In this document: positions 1-9,740 of the stretch, in pieces
Position numbering within the stretch: position 1 is the first letter of the stretch
Layout of the letters: every line of letters begins with the position of its first letter
Notes under the pieces: model-generated
Told to the model about the DNA's origin: nothing
Databases searched by the model: none
What the model saw: the letters and a program-made list of their open reading frames with translations, nothing else
Translations under genes and position numbers: made by a program
Source of the DNA: Paenibacillus sp. MAEPY2
GTDB lineage: Bacteria; Bacillota; Bacilli; Paenibacillales; Paenibacillaceae
Length of the DNA: 64,000 nt
Assembly (NCBI RefSeq): GCF_000499205.1
Contig: NZ_AWUK01000009.1
Span: 42,139-106,138, forward strand
Direction of reading: 5' to 3'

Positions 1-1692
1 GGGTCGGCCATTGATATATACGACAATAATCGGTTTCCCCAGCTTATGTACTTCCTGCACCAGCTCCAGTTGAACACCCATTAAGCTCAGAGACGATCGG
101 TCTATGCCCTCACCGCACTCCATATCGTTCCATGGATCATCCGTGACAACGGATGCACCCGTCCGCAGATCAATGGTGCCTTCGCCAAAATCACGACTAC
201 TTGACCCACCCATCACCATAATGATGATGTCAGCTTGTTCAGCACAGGCGCGCGCTTGCGCAAAGCCCTCTCTGGAATCGCCTTTGATGCGGCATCCGGG
301 CGCGTATAACACTTGCTCCGTATCCGTCCCAAGCTTACGGCGAATCCCATCCAACACCGTAACAATATGTTCTCTCGGCTGTGGCGAGGTGTAATCACCC
401 AGCTGGTTGTAGACATGGTTTGCATTCGGTCCAATAACGGCCAGCTTCGTACCTGTTTTGCTGAGCGGAAGGGTGTTTTCTTCATTTTTGAGTAAAATGA
501 TCCCCTCTAGCGCCACTTGCCTCGCCAGCTGAATATGTTCCTCACATCCGATTACCTGCTCTGCAAAGTCAGGATCAACGAAGGGTTGTTCGAATAAGCC
601 TAGTCTAAACTTCATCTCCAGCACCCGTCTTACCGCTGTATCCAGCTCCTGCTCTCCAATTAATCTTTGGTCCAGGGCTTGCCCGAGATGCTTACGGTAC
701 ATGTACCCGGACATCTCCATGTCCACACCTGCCTTAAGCGACTGCGCGACGGCCTGCTCCCCGCTCTCCGCCGTGTTGTGTCCACTGACCAGCATCTGAA
801 TCGCACCAAAATCGGTGATGACGAATCCGTCAAATCCCCATTGCACGCGCAGGAGATCATTTAACAGATACGAGCTCGATGTACAGGGTACACCGTCAAT
901 TTCGTTGTATGCCGTCATGACGGAGCATGCACCCGCTTCCACGGCTTTCTTGAAGGGCAATAGGTCCACTTCATGCAACTCACGTAATCCCATATGAACA
1001 GGGGCCGCATTGCATCCACCCTCTGAACTGCCATAAGCTGCAAAATGTTTGAGTGTCGCCACAATTGTCCGGTTGGTATCCAGTCTATCACCCTGCAGGC
1101 CTTTCATCGCTTCTACCGCCAATTCACCGATCAGGTATGGATCTTCGGCAAAACATTCCTCTGTCCGTCCCCATCTCGGGTCCCGCACCACATCCAGCAC
1201 AGGGGAATACGTTGCTGCTCCCCCCTGGCTTCGAGTCTCCACAGCAATCGCTTCGCACATCTTGCGGTACAATTCCACGTTCCAGGCACTTCCTACAGCA
1301 ATCGGCACCGGGAATACGGTCGCTCCAATCGCCATATGACCGTGAGAACACTCCTCCCCGAACAAAATGGGGATCCCCAGCCGGGAGTTCTCCAAGGCAT
1401 ACCGCTGAATTTCATTGGTGGCAACAGCTCCCTGCCTAGGGGTCAGGCCTGTCTCCAGCGTCACTTCCGTCCAGGGATCAGCACGAAGGACGCCATACAA
1501 CGACCCAATCCCGCCCTCTGCGATTTCCTTTTTAAACTCATCCGTAACCCGAACCGTACCATCTGCTTCCTTAACATAAGTCTTCCACCCCATGGGCTGA
1601 ATCAGCTGTCCTATCTTCTCCTCCGTTGTCATCCGACCGAGAAGATCTTGTACCCGTTCCTGAACGGGAAGCGAAGCATCTTTATAGTTCAT
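1..1692 (-). CDS. GH3 beta-glycosidase (beta-glucosidase/beta-xylosidase type), C-terminus cut by window edge
   Basis: Retaining family 3 glycoside hydrolase that removes terminal beta-linked sugars, here without a visible signal peptide and so probably cytoplasmic, acting on imported oligosaccharides. The usual domain order is present: an N-terminal barrel with the motifs ECSHGH, ECFAEDPYL and KHFAAYG, and the nucleophile Asp at about residue 294 in VITDFGA. The second alpha/beta domain follows (GIILLKNEENTLPL, AVIGPNAN). The ATG at 1692 is preceded by AAGGAG. 564 codons are present and the frame is still open at base 1. The gene follows the AraC-type regulator by 44 bp, so it is probably the last member of that importer operon. 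The exact substrate cannot be read from the sequence. Confidence 0.93.
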   Translation of the reverse strand, partial: MNYKDASLPVQERVQDLLGRMTTEEKIGQLIQPMGWKTYVKEADGTVRVTDEFKKEIAEGGIGSLYGVLRADPWTEVTLETGLTPRQGAVATNEIQRYALENSRLGIPILFGEECSHGHMAIGATVFPVPIAVGSAWNVELYRKMCEAIAVETRSQGGAATYSPVLDVVRDPRWGRTEECFAEDPYLIGELAVEAMKGLQGDRLDTNRTIVATLKHFAAYGSSEGGCNAAPVHMGLRELHEVDLLPFKKAVEAGACSVMTAYNEIDGVPCTSSSYLLNDLLRVQWGFDGFVITDFGAIQMLVSGHNTAESGEQAVAQSLKAGVDMEMSGYMYRKHLGQALDQRLIGEQELDTAVRRVLEMKFRLGLFEQPFVDPDFAEQVIGCEEHIQLARQVALEGIILLKNEENTLPLSKTGTKLAVIGPNANHVYNQLGDYTSPQPREHIVTVLDGIRRKLGTDTEQVLYAPGCRIKGDSREGFAQARACAEQADIIIMVMGGSSSRDFGEGTIDLRTGASVVTDDPWNDMECGEGIDRSSLSLMGVQLELVQEVHKLGKPIIVVYINGRP

Positions 1693-1736
1693 ATGCACAT
1701 TCTCCTTATGAGTTCGGCTTGTTTTGGAACATGAGC

Positions 1737-3959
1737 TCACATGGCTTTTCGGTAGTCGCTAGGTGCTACACCCACCACATTCTTGAACGCCCGATTGAAG
1801 GAATTATAGTTCGTGTACCCGACTTCCTCACTGATCTCCTGGATGGCCTTGTCGGTCTCCAGCATAAGCTGTTTGGCCTTCTCTATGCGGTGACTAATCA
1901 GAAGATCCACGAACTTCTCACCAATTTCGTCCTTGAACAGCTTGCTTAAATATTTCGGATTGATATCAAATAAATCACTTAGATAATTCAGCGACAGCTC
2001 GGGATTGTTATAGTTCTGTTCAATATATTTGCGAATTTCAAGAATATGAGATCGGTGTTTTCTGGAACATTGAAGTGTCTGCATCTGCTCCGACAGATCT
2101 CGGAAGCCTTCCCAGCACAGCGTTCGCAAATCATCTATCGTCTCCCATCCTTCCAATCTGGGGAGGAGCGGTGTAAATACGGATGCCCATTGCTCCTGAT
2201 ATTCCCGCGGAAGTTCCGCGAACTCCCGATTATAATGCTGGAACAGCAGCTGGACCGTATTCATAATCTCCTGGCGGGAGAGCACGGATTCACGGATTTG
2301 TTCGAACAAGCGGTCAAAATGCTTCTCCCAGACATTGTCCGACAATCGCATCGCCTGCACCAGCAAAGAGATTGTCTTCAGGAACTCATATACATCATTA
2401 GTCGAGTTCGGTACCTCCCCGCATGGAATGATCCGGTTCATGCCGAGCACAGCCTTGTACTCCAGGGCATGCACAGCCTCCTTCAACGAAGCTCTCAGGC
2501 CACGAACATCGACTGCCACTCTACCAATCCCGATAGTTACGGTGAAGTTCAAATACTGCCCAACCCTGTCCAGATAACCGGAGAGCAGTCTCTGCTCGGT
2601 TTCCTCACCCTTTTCCATCTCGGGCAACCAGAGTATTGCATACAGCCGCTGATCCGATATCCACTCTGCCCACACTTCGGTCCCTTCTTGCCTTGCACTC
2701 TCCTGCAGAATGCTGGATAACACAAACTTGAGAAGGGATTGATCCTGATTGTGATACTCCTCCATAAATCGGGAATACTGATCAATCTCCACCACAATTA
2801 CAGCCCATCGATCCTCCAACTGCGGGAGCTTGAACCTGTTCATCTCCGCTGTAAGCTCATTGCCGGTGAAGTCTCGCGTACCCTCCAGCAGCTCCTGAAA
2901 GAAATATTTCTTCTGCAAAATCAGATTTTCTTCATGCTCCTCCTGATATTGCTTGGTTTGATTAATCATTTGCTCCAGCGTGGTCTGGATAAAACGGAAC
3001 TCGTTATCTTTTGGTTGACTCATCCCCGGCTGTTTCTGTGAAGCCACCGTCTCAATTAACGTGACGATTTGCTGGATGGGCTTGTAATTTCTCCGTGTCA
3101 CATAGATCACCCACACCACACCAATCAGGACAACAGCAACGGCAAAAACAAACCAGATATTGTAAAATTTCAGGGCGAATTTGACGATCTTGCCATTATT
3201 CAGTCCGGTCTGTACCTTCCAGCCGCTGTAGCTGGATGTAAATTCGGAGAAGACTTCACCTGACGCCATTTGGGGAGATGCTGCCCTAGCGCCATCCTGC
3301 TTCCCACCATCCCACAGATTGCCGCCCGAGCGATTGAAGATATTCACGAAAGTGAACTCAGGGTCATACATCTGCATGATAGACTTCTGCAAGGCTGGCA
3401 GATTGACGTTAACAACTACAAGACCCGTGCCGTTTCCGACGCCGCGAATGAGTGTAATGACCTGTTTGCCTTCCTCGGTCGGGAATGCCTTAAAAGATCT
3501 CGCCCCCACCCACTTTTGCGTTGCCGCAGCACGGCTGTCCTTAATAAATGGCGCGTCCGGGAATTCCTCAATGGGTACCGCCTTGCCGTTGCTGAATACT
3601 GTATCATCGTTGTATCTCACCAGATATATGGAATCAATCAGCGGATACTCTATTTTCAATTCATCAATAACCTGGACCGCTTGAATTCCGGCATACACAT
3701 CTTCGCTTCCGGTTATCGAATAATAATTTTTCAGGTTGGGGTTGGTCAAAATATCACGCAGCACCTTGAAGTCGATGGAGCGTAGTGAATTGTCCAAATA
3801 TTGCGTTACCTGTGATGCCAGAAATTCATTGGCCTTGAGTGCTTCTCTTCGGTTCTGCTCATTAAATACCTGGAAGAAGATAATAAACAGGATTGTGGTT
3901 ACGATAAAAAAAACAGGCAAGTACGATAGCAGCAAACGTCTAAACCAACTGTTGTTCAT
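1737..3959 (-). CDS. Membrane-anchored AraC-family regulator with extracellular sensor (YesM/YesN-hybrid type)
   Basis: Single-chain sensor-regulator of about 740 aa. Transmembrane segment 1 is at residues about 10-30. An extracellular sensor of about 240 aa follows, then transmembrane segment 2 (WFVFAVAVVLIGVVWVIYV), a cytoplasmic linker, and a C-terminal AraC double helix-turn-helix (IRKYIEQNYNNPELSLNYLSD, EEVGYTNYNSFNRAFK). The first in-frame codon is a GTG at 3977, but the ATG at 3959 follows a G-rich Shine-Dalgarno and is preferred. Proteins of this design in Paenibacillus usually sit beside a binding-protein importer and activate it; the importer genes are immediately upstream here. The ligand is unknown, but a sugar is inferred from the neighbouring hydrolases. 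Confidence 0.88.
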   Translation of the reverse strand: MNNSWFRRLLLSYLPVFFIVTTILFIIFFQVFNEQNRREALKANEFLASQVTQYLDNSLRSIDFKVLRDILTNPNLKNYYSITGSEDVYAGIQAVQVIDELKIEYPLIDSIYLVRYNDDTVFSNGKAVPIEEFPDAPFIKDSRAAATQKWVGARSFKAFPTEEGKQVITLIRGVGNGTGLVVVNVNLPALQKSIMQMYDPEFTFVNIFNRSGGNLWDGGKQDGARAASPQMASGEVFSEFTSSYSGWKVQTGLNNGKIVKFALKFYNIWFVFAVAVVLIGVVWVIYVTRRNYKPIQQIVTLIETVASQKQPGMSQPKDNEFRFIQTTLEQMINQTKQYQEEHEENLILQKKYFFQELLEGTRDFTGNELTAEMNRFKLPQLEDRWAVIVVEIDQYSRFMEEYHNQDQSLLKFVLSSILQESARQEGTEVWAEWISDQRLYAILWLPEMEKGEETEQRLLSGYLDRVGQYLNFTVTIGIGRVAVDVRGLRASLKEAVHALEYKAVLGMNRIIPCGEVPNSTNDVYEFLKTISLLVQAMRLSDNVWEKHFDRLFEQIRESVLSRQEIMNTVQLLFQHYNREFAELPREYQEQWASVFTPLLPRLEGWETIDDLRTLCWEGFRDLSEQMQTLQCSRKHRSHILEIRKYIEQNYNNPELSLNYLSDLFDINPKYLSKLFKDEIGEKFVDLLISHRIEKAKQLMLETDKAIQEISEEVGYTNYNSFNRAFKNVVGVAPSDYRKAM

Positions 3960-4067
3960 CTCCGAGGCCCCCCACACTGTTTATGTGCATGATGACAACC
4001 ACGCCAATCTTCCATAAATATTCAGTAAATTATATCGGATGAAGTGGGGTTGTCAAAAGGAGAAGAC

Positions 4068-4096
4068 CGCCCCGATTCCTGTGGTGACATCGGGAC
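4068..4096 (-). terminator. Candidate terminator of the importer genes
   Basis: A CCCGAT/ATCGGG stem lies just after the binding-protein stop, with a pyrimidine-rich stretch on the minus strand. The stem is short and the T-tract interrupted, so at best it may be a partial terminator before the regulator gene. Confidence 0.35.
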
Positions 4097-4122
4097 AGCC
4101 TCATTCATGAATCCATCAACCT

Positions 4123-5760
4123 TTATTGATTCTTCTCAATCGCACGCTGGTAAATCTCAAGGTAATTGCTGAGTCCCAGACCATCAAAGCCTTTCACGTA
4201 CGCGTCCCATTCCTTATCAATGCTCTTGCTGCCGATAATAAATTGAGCCATATTGGTCATCACGTAATCCTTGACGGCCGTCGTGAGCTGCGCAGCGGTT
4301 TCTGTATCTTCAGGACGGATAAATACGTTCGCAGGATAGACTTCTTTGGGCGCATAAGGTTCATATACATTGGTTGCTTGTGCCAGGCGTGTACCGTAAC
4401 CCTCCGCTTCCAACGGGTTCTGACCTTCTGCAAACAGATTGCGGAACGTATTGGACAAGTCATGTGCTCCGATCTGTGACCAACTCTCGTTGACTACCAC
4501 GTTCGGGTCACGCTCAGGCAGGTTATAGTAGCTGTATTTGGCTGGCTCGCCATTGATGTTTTTCTCATCTGCATCCGCCTTCTTCCAGCCTTTCCCCTCT
4601 GTTGGACCGTACTCTGCGTACAGGGCACCTTCTTCACTGAACATGTAATCTACAATCTTGATGGCAGCAATCTGCTGCGCTTCGGTCGCTTTGTTGGTGA
4701 TGGCAAACTCAAACTCACCCACGCTCTGTGTAGCGCCTGTCGTCTGAACGCCATCCGGCCCTTTTAGCGGAGGTACGATGTCCCAGTGCTGGTGGCGGGT
4801 GATATCCTTGTCATACGTGTTCACGAGGTAGCTGACCAGCGCTGTCGTTATAGAGCCGACCACCTCATCGCCTTCCTTGTTTCCCAGCTGCCCGATCGCC
4901 TGATCGTTCTGCGTGAAGGAGGCCGGATCAATCAGGCCCTCTGCGTACAGCTTGTGCATGTACTCCAGCCCTTTTTTCCACTCTTCCTTGTTCGCTGCAA
5001 AATCAACCTTCCCATCCTTCACGATCAGATATTTATCGTTGTCATTATAGATAAAACTGTTCATGAGATAGGCGTCGATATTGCCATTCCATACATATTT
5101 GTTCGGTGCACCCGTGAGCGGAATCTCATCGGCTTTGCCATTGCCATTCGGGTCCTGCTCTTTGAATGCCTTCAGTACCGTGTAGAGTTCATCGGTCGTG
5201 GTCGGCATTTTCAGACCCAGATTGTCGAGCCACTCGGTGTTAATCCAATATTTCTGAGCATACGTACAGTGATAACATTCATTGAAAATCGGCAGAGCGT
5301 AGATGTTCCCGTCAGGTGCAGTAATCGCTTCTTTAAAGTACGGCTTCTCCTCCATAATCTTGGTGAGATTCGGACCGTACTCCTTGATCAGATCCTGCAG
5401 CGGGAGGAACACGCCCTGTTTTCCGTAGGTTTGCAGGTCTGAGGTGGTGAACTTGCCATGGAGGAACACTTCGGGATAATCTCCACTCGCCAGCAGTAAC
5501 TGTCTGCGGTCTTGCAAGGCGTCCGTCGGGGCCAAATCCCATTTCAGAGTTACATCGAACTTGTCTTCGATAAATTGGGTGAACTCATTTTCTTCCATGG
5601 ATGCTTTACCTTGTGGGGCAAAGAAGGTCATCGTGACCGGGCCAACGCTCTCCCCGCTACCGTCGCTCCCTGTACCTGTCTCCGCGGATGAACCGCATGC
5701 GGACAACAAAGCCATCGAAGCAAAGACCAGAAACAACATCGAAATCCAAGATTTTTTCAA
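4123..5760 (-). CDS. Sugar ABC transporter substrate-binding lipoprotein (LplA-like)
   Basis: Extracellular solute-binding protein of 545 aa that captures a sugar and delivers it to the two permeases encoded just upstream. A lipoprotein signal peptide is followed by the lipobox LLSAC, with Cys22 the likely lipidated residue. The mature chain has the family 1 binding-protein pattern (LASGDYPEVFLHG, ALPIFNECYHCTYAQKYWINTEW). The length of more than 500 residues is typical of the LplA/YtcQ group of Bacillales, whose operons lack their own ATPase. It is third in the transcript, after two permeases. The ligand cannot be deduced from sequence alone. Confidence 0.92.
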   Translation of the reverse strand: MKKSWISMLFLVFASMALLSACGSSAETGTGSDGSGESVGPVTMTFFAPQGKASMEENEFTQFIEDKFDVTLKWDLAPTDALQDRRQLLLASGDYPEVFLHGKFTTSDLQTYGKQGVFLPLQDLIKEYGPNLTKIMEEKPYFKEAITAPDGNIYALPIFNECYHCTYAQKYWINTEWLDNLGLKMPTTTDELYTVLKAFKEQDPNGNGKADEIPLTGAPNKYVWNGNIDAYLMNSFIYNDNDKYLIVKDGKVDFAANKEEWKKGLEYMHKLYAEGLIDPASFTQNDQAIGQLGNKEGDEVVGSITTALVSYLVNTYDKDITRHQHWDIVPPLKGPDGVQTTGATQSVGEFEFAITNKATEAQQIAAIKIVDYMFSEEGALYAEYGPTEGKGWKKADADEKNINGEPAKYSYYNLPERDPNVVVNESWSQIGAHDLSNTFRNLFAEGQNPLEAEGYGTRLAQATNVYEPYAPKEVYPANVFIRPEDTETAAQLTTAVKDYVMTNMAQFIIGSKSIDKEWDAYVKGFDGLGLSNYLEIYQRAIEKNQ

Positions 5761-5888
5761 TCTGACTCCTCCTTTTTGTTGAAAACGGCATAACCATCTG
5801 TTTACGCACTCGTGTTAAACCCGATCCCGGAAGCCGGAGTGTTCCCCCACCTCCTTTCAAACGGCTTAGCGGGAGTAAATTGCAGAAA

Positions 5889-6797
5889 TCATCCTTTGAG
5901 CGAGCCCACCATGACCCCTTTGACAAAGTGCTTCTGCACAAACGGATACATGATGAGAATCGGAATACTGGCGACTACGATTAGTGCGTATTTGAGTACC
6001 TGCTCGAACCCCTGATCCCGCAGCTGCTGGCTCGTATTGGCCAACATCGCCGGGTCGGCGGCGTTCAGAATCAGCAGATTGCGGAGCACATATTGCAGTG
6101 GGAACAACTTTTCGGAACGCAGATAGATCAGGGCATCAAAGTACGCATTCCAGTGGCCCACCGCATACATCAGGGTCATGACCGCCAGAATCGGCTTTGA
6201 TAACGGAAGAACGACGCTGATCAAATACCGAATATCTCGGCATCCGTCCATTTCTGCCGCCTCCCCCAGCTCTTCCGGAATGGAAGACTGGAAGAAGGTT
6301 CTCGCCACGATGACCTGGAACACTGCGAGCGCCCCTGGCAGCCACATCGCCCAGCGTGTATCCAGCAGATGGAGGTCTTTCATCAAGAGATAGGTTGGAA
6401 TCAGACCGCCGTCAAAGAACATCGTGATCATCATGAAAATAATGATGGCCCCCCGTCCATAAAACGACTTTCGTGACAACGGATAAGCGAGCATGACGGT
6501 CAGCGCCACGTTGATAAACGTACCTACAACGGTATAGATAATCGTATTGTAGAACCCGAGCATGAGCTGCTGGCTTTTGAAAATGGAGATATAGGCCTTG
6601 ATGTTAAAGTCTACCGGGAACAGCCACACCTGACCGGATGTAACGGCAGGGGAGGAGCTGAACGAAGAACTGATGATGTACAAGAGCGGGTAAAACACCG
6701 TTAGCAGTATGGCGAACAGAAAGATATAGTTGAATGTCATGAAGACGCGGTCACCAAGCGGGTCCTTGATCCGGTTACGATTAATCAGGTTGAACAT
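5889..6797 (-). CDS. Carbohydrate ABC transporter permease (LplC/YtcP-like)
   Basis: Inner-membrane permease subunit of 302 aa with about six hydrophobic segments. It carries the MalG-type EAA motif (EELGEAAEMDGCRDIRYLIS), which contacts the ATPase, and ends with the family's PFVQKHFVKGVMVGSLKG. It pairs with the permease encoded 15 bp upstream and the binding protein downstream. No ATPase gene is present in the locus. In B. subtilis such importers share the MsmX ATPase, so the same is inferred here. Confidence 0.93.
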   Translation of the reverse strand: MFNLINRNRIKDPLGDRVFMTFNYIFLFAILLTVFYPLLYIISSSFSSSPAVTSGQVWLFPVDFNIKAYISIFKSQQLMLGFYNTIIYTVVGTFINVALTVMLAYPLSRKSFYGRGAIIIFMMITMFFDGGLIPTYLLMKDLHLLDTRWAMWLPGALAVFQVIVARTFFQSSIPEELGEAAEMDGCRDIRYLISVVLPLSKPILAVMTLMYAVGHWNAYFDALIYLRSEKLFPLQYVLRNLLILNAADPAMLANTSQQLRDQGFEQVLKYALIVVASIPILIMYPFVQKHFVKGVMVGSLKG

Positions 6798-6812
6798 GAA
6801 TGAGCTCCTCCT

Positions 6813-7793
6813 TTACCACAAGCTGTTCTGGGATACTTTGCGGGAAATGCCGTTGACAATAACGAGCAGGATTAGGTTGATAACAGAGTTGAACAATCCT
6901 ACCGCCGAGGAGAAGCTAAAGTTGGCCCCGATCAGACCAACCTTGTACACATACGTGGAAATGACTTCCGAAGCGCTCGTGTTGAGCGGATTCTGCATCA
7001 GATATATTTTTTCAAAGCCCACGCCCATAATGCTGCCCAAACTCAGAATCAGCATGATGACGGTGACTGGTACGAGCGTTGGAAGATCGATATGCCAAAT
7101 TTTCCGAAGCCTTGAAGCACCGTCCATCTTTGCTGCCTCATAGAGGGATGGATCAACGCCAGCGAGTGCCGCGATATAAATAATCGATGAATAGCCCATG
7201 CCCTGCCACACGCCCGACCAGACATAGATGGATTTGAAGTATTCGGGAATGCCCATAAAGTTGGTCATCGGGAAGCCCAGGAAAGTAAATAGCTTGTCTA
7301 CAACACCCACATGGGGTGACAGCATCAGAATGATAATGGATACCATGACAACTGTGGAGATAAAATGTGGAGCGTACGTGACCATCTGGACGGTCTTTTT
7401 AAAGTAACCCGTTCGGATTTCATTCAGTGCCAGCGCAAGCAGGATCGGAATGGGAAACCCGGCGAGTAACGAGTAGAAGCTGATGCCAATCGTATTTTTG
7501 ATCAGCAGCCAGAAATTTGGGGATTCGAAAAAGGCTTCAAAGTGTTTCAGCCCAACCCATGGGCTGCCCCAGATTCCTTTGACGACACTGAAGTCTTTGA
7601 AGGCGATCTGTACACCAACCATCGGAATGTACTTGAAGATCAACAGATACAATACGGGAGGCAGCACCAGGAGATAGAGCTCCCAATGCTTCTTGAGGCT
7701 TCTGATAAATGGATGCTGTCGCTTGGGTTCTGCGTAATTCCTTCCTTGCTGGAGCTCCACCGGTGCAGGTATGCTTTCCGTAGCTCGACTCAT
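6813..7793 (-). CDS. Carbohydrate ABC transporter permease (LplB/YteP-like)
   Basis: First gene of the importer operon, 326 aa. About six membrane segments follow a basic cytoplasmic N-terminus, with the EAA-type loop YEAAKMDGASRLRKIWHIDLP near the C-terminus. The signatures GVQIAFKDFSVVKGIWGSPWVG and SRKVSQNSLW are characteristic of the LplB/YteP/YtcP-type subfamily. The frame opens at a GTG at 7802, but that codon touches the Shine-Dalgarno. The ATG at 7793 has AAGGAG at 8 nt and is preferred. A candidate cre box lies about 120 bp upstream. Confidence 0.93.
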   Translation of the reverse strand: MSRATESIPAPVELQQGRNYAEPKRQHPFIRSLKKHWELYLLVLPPVLYLLIFKYIPMVGVQIAFKDFSVVKGIWGSPWVGLKHFEAFFESPNFWLLIKNTIGISFYSLLAGFPIPILLALALNEIRTGYFKKTVQMVTYAPHFISTVVMVSIIILMLSPHVGVVDKLFTFLGFPMTNFMGIPEYFKSIYVWSGVWQGMGYSSIIYIAALAGVDPSLYEAAKMDGASRLRKIWHIDLPTLVPVTVIMLILSLGSIMGVGFEKIYLMQNPLNTSASEVISTYVYKVGLIGANFSFSSAVGLFNSVINLILLVIVNGISRKVSQNSLW

Positions 7794-7802
7794 TCGCGTC
7801 AC

Positions 7803-8058
7803 TCCTTCTACACCTTAAGTGTAATAATACATTACATTTACATCCCTTAAACATCCTTTTGTTTGGTTCTTTTTTCTGTATTGGAGCCATCTGTGTGAAG
7901 AATAATGCCAGGTAACGCTTTCTTGAATTGATAGTACCTTGAGCGGCGTTCTTTTATCAATTTGCAATTTTCCCCCACCTCTCCTTATTCCTAAAACCCT
8001 TGTCGTACAAGGGGAAATCGCTCTTTATCATATGTATATTGCAAAAATCCCTAAACAA
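7803..8058. other. Non-coding promoter region of the importer operon
   Basis: No coding frame is supported here. The stretch should hold the promoter of the minus-strand permease and binding-protein operon. It contains the candidate cre box at 7910-7924, and the fucosidase terminator borders it at 8059-8094. No other convincing signal was seen. Confidence 0.5.
7910..7924 (-). promoter_or_regulatory. Candidate catabolite-responsive element (cre)
   Basis: On the minus strand the sequence AAGAAAGCGTTACCT matches the CcpA consensus WTGNAANCGNWNNCW at all but one position (T to A at position 2). It lies about 117 bp upstream of the first permease start, a plausible place for glucose repression of a sugar importer. 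Sites this loose occur by chance, so the call is tentative. Confidence 0.4.
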
Positions 8059-8094
8059 AAAAGCCCGAAGGACTGTAAAAGTCCCTCGGGCTTT
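8059..8094 (-). terminator. Rho-independent terminator of the GH29 gene
   Basis: Stem AAAGCCCGA(A)GGACT / AGTCC(C)TCGGGCTTT, followed on the minus strand by a T-run. It lies 11 bp past the fucosidase stop codon. Confidence 0.9.
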
Positions 8095-8105
8095 GAGTTG
8101 TAGAT

Positions 8106-9518
8106 TTATTCGTTTGTGAACAATCTGAACGTCAGCGTGATAGGTGCTGCTTCCGTAACTGCTGCCTGCGGCAGCTCTACAACAAGTCCATCTTCTGTCG
8201 GTTGGAATGACAGCACATCATCTGTGCCAACGAGTTCAATTCGCTCCACCTTTTCCCCATATGGAATGATCACTTGTGATTCAACTGCCTCGTTTTCGTT
8301 TCTGTACAGACGGAAGGCATACGATACGTTCAGATCTTCCTTACGTGTGAAGGCCCACTCTCCTGTGAAGTATGGTCCGCAAATCCGCGTGCCATAGATG
8401 CCCTCCCCATGCGTACCGATCCACTCTCCGAGGGCTTTAATGCTTCGGACTGCGCCTTTCGGGAGACGTCCGTCCGGTTGCGGTCCCACATTCAGTGCCA
8501 GGTTACCACCCTTGGATACTACCTCAAGCAGAATATGCGCCAGTTGTCTTGCTGATTTATACTGATCATCATATCCAAACGCAAAGGAATTGCCCACCGT
8601 GATACAGCTCTCCCAAGGAATATTCATTGGGAGCTCTGGAATGGTTTGTTCCGGAGTTACGATATTCTCGTATGGTCCACCTACCGTGCGATCTGCTGCC
8701 AACAGCCACGGCTGGGTTGTCCGACGTGCCCGCTCCACCACCTCGCCCAGACGGATATCCTGACCGTGGCGTCCTTCGCGCACCCAACCTGCATCCAGCC
8801 ACAGACATTCAATTCGTCCGTAGTTGGTCAGCAGCTCCATGATTTGCTCATGCGTGAACTCCACGAACTTTTCCCAGAGCCATGGATACGCTTTCGGATC
8901 ATAGGATGGCCCACGCCACATATGGCTTCCCCGCTCCATGCCAGGTGTCCAGTAATACGGCGTATGCCAGTCCGCTTTGGAGAAATAAGCCGAGATGCCG
9001 AGCCCCTTGGCACGAAAAGCATCAAAAAGCGCCCGGCAAATATCCGCATACTTATGGGTGTGAAAAGGGGTGTCCTTACCCGTGATGCGATAATCGGTTG
9101 TATGTGTATCCCACATGCAAAAACCATCATGATGTTTGGTTGTGAACAGGAAATATTTGAACCCGTTATCAGCAGCCATCTGTGCCCATTCCTCAGGCTG
9201 AAAGCGAATTGGATTGAAGGTTTTGTTGAGATCAAAGTATTCCTGCTTGAAATGCTCCATGTCGTTAGTCCAGTCGATGTCATTGCGCGACCAATCGCCA
9301 TCTTCGTCACTGAGCGCCCAGGACTCCACGAGTCCAAGCTGGGAATAAGGACCCCAATGCATCATCAGCCCCAGCTTCTGATCCTTAAACCACTCCAGCC
9401 GTTCATTCAGCAATGGGTCTTCCGGCTTCACCCATTCCTCTTCCTTGCTAAAGTTGTGCACCCCGGCTTCGACAACCTGTTCTTCCTGTTCCAGCACCGT
9501 ATCTTTGGTTTCGCTCAT
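8106..9518 (-). CDS. Alpha-L-fucosidase, GH29
   Basis: Retaining alpha-L-fucosidase of 470 aa, removing terminal alpha-linked fucose from oligosaccharides. The GH29 barrel is visible (LGLMMHWGPYSQLGLVESWA, FLFTTKHHDGFCMWDT, GISAYFSKADWH). The nucleophile is the Asp at about residue 242 in ECLWLDAGW, and a short beta-rich C-terminal domain follows. No signal peptide is seen, so it probably acts on imported substrate. An in-frame ATG lies at 9527, but it abuts GAAGGAG; the ATG at 9518 has correct spacing. A structured repeat element lies about 55 bp upstream. A second GH29 gene lies 4 kb away. Confidence 0.93.
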   Translation of the reverse strand: MSETKDTVLEQEEQVVEAGVHNFSKEEEWVKPEDPLLNERLEWFKDQKLGLMMHWGPYSQLGLVESWALSDEDGDWSRNDIDWTNDMEHFKQEYFDLNKTFNPIRFQPEEWAQMAADNGFKYFLFTTKHHDGFCMWDTHTTDYRITGKDTPFHTHKYADICRALFDAFRAKGLGISAYFSKADWHTPYYWTPGMERGSHMWRGPSYDPKAYPWLWEKFVEFTHEQIMELLTNYGRIECLWLDAGWVREGRHGQDIRLGEVVERARRTTQPWLLAADRTVGGPYENIVTPEQTIPELPMNIPWESCITVGNSFAFGYDDQYKSARQLAHILLEVVSKGGNLALNVGPQPDGRLPKGAVRSIKALGEWIGTHGEGIYGTRICGPYFTGEWAFTRKEDLNVSYAFRLYRNENEAVESQVIIPYGEKVERIELVGTDDVLSFQPTEDGLVVELPQAAVTEAAPITLTFRLFTNE

Positions 9519-9572
9519 CCCGTTCATCTCCTTCGGATTGGATATAAGATAAACTCCACAGGTTAAGCCCCT

Positions 9573-9706
9573 GTCACTCCGATTGCAGTACCATCTTCCG
9601 ATCGCTGTTATCCCCGGATTTCTTTGATTTCACTTTATAAATGGTCGGAAATCCGGGGATAAAGGCGAGCGCTTCGCTTCTTCAGATTGGTTCTGCACTC
9701 TCCGTT
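9573..9706 (-). repeat. Leader repeat element, copy 1 (three-hairpin family)
   Basis: About 134 bp sharing long blocks with 10896-11000, 17176-17306 and 56617-56724. Read on the plus strand it has an outer stem ATCCCCGGATTTC/GAAATCCGGGGAT, then GCGA/TCGC around GCGC, then CAGA/TCTG. It ends 55 bp upstream of the GH29 start and presumably sits in its mRNA leader. Confidence 0.8.
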
Positions 9707-9740
9707 TTGGCTTAAACGCTCAGTTTCAACTTATAAAGAT

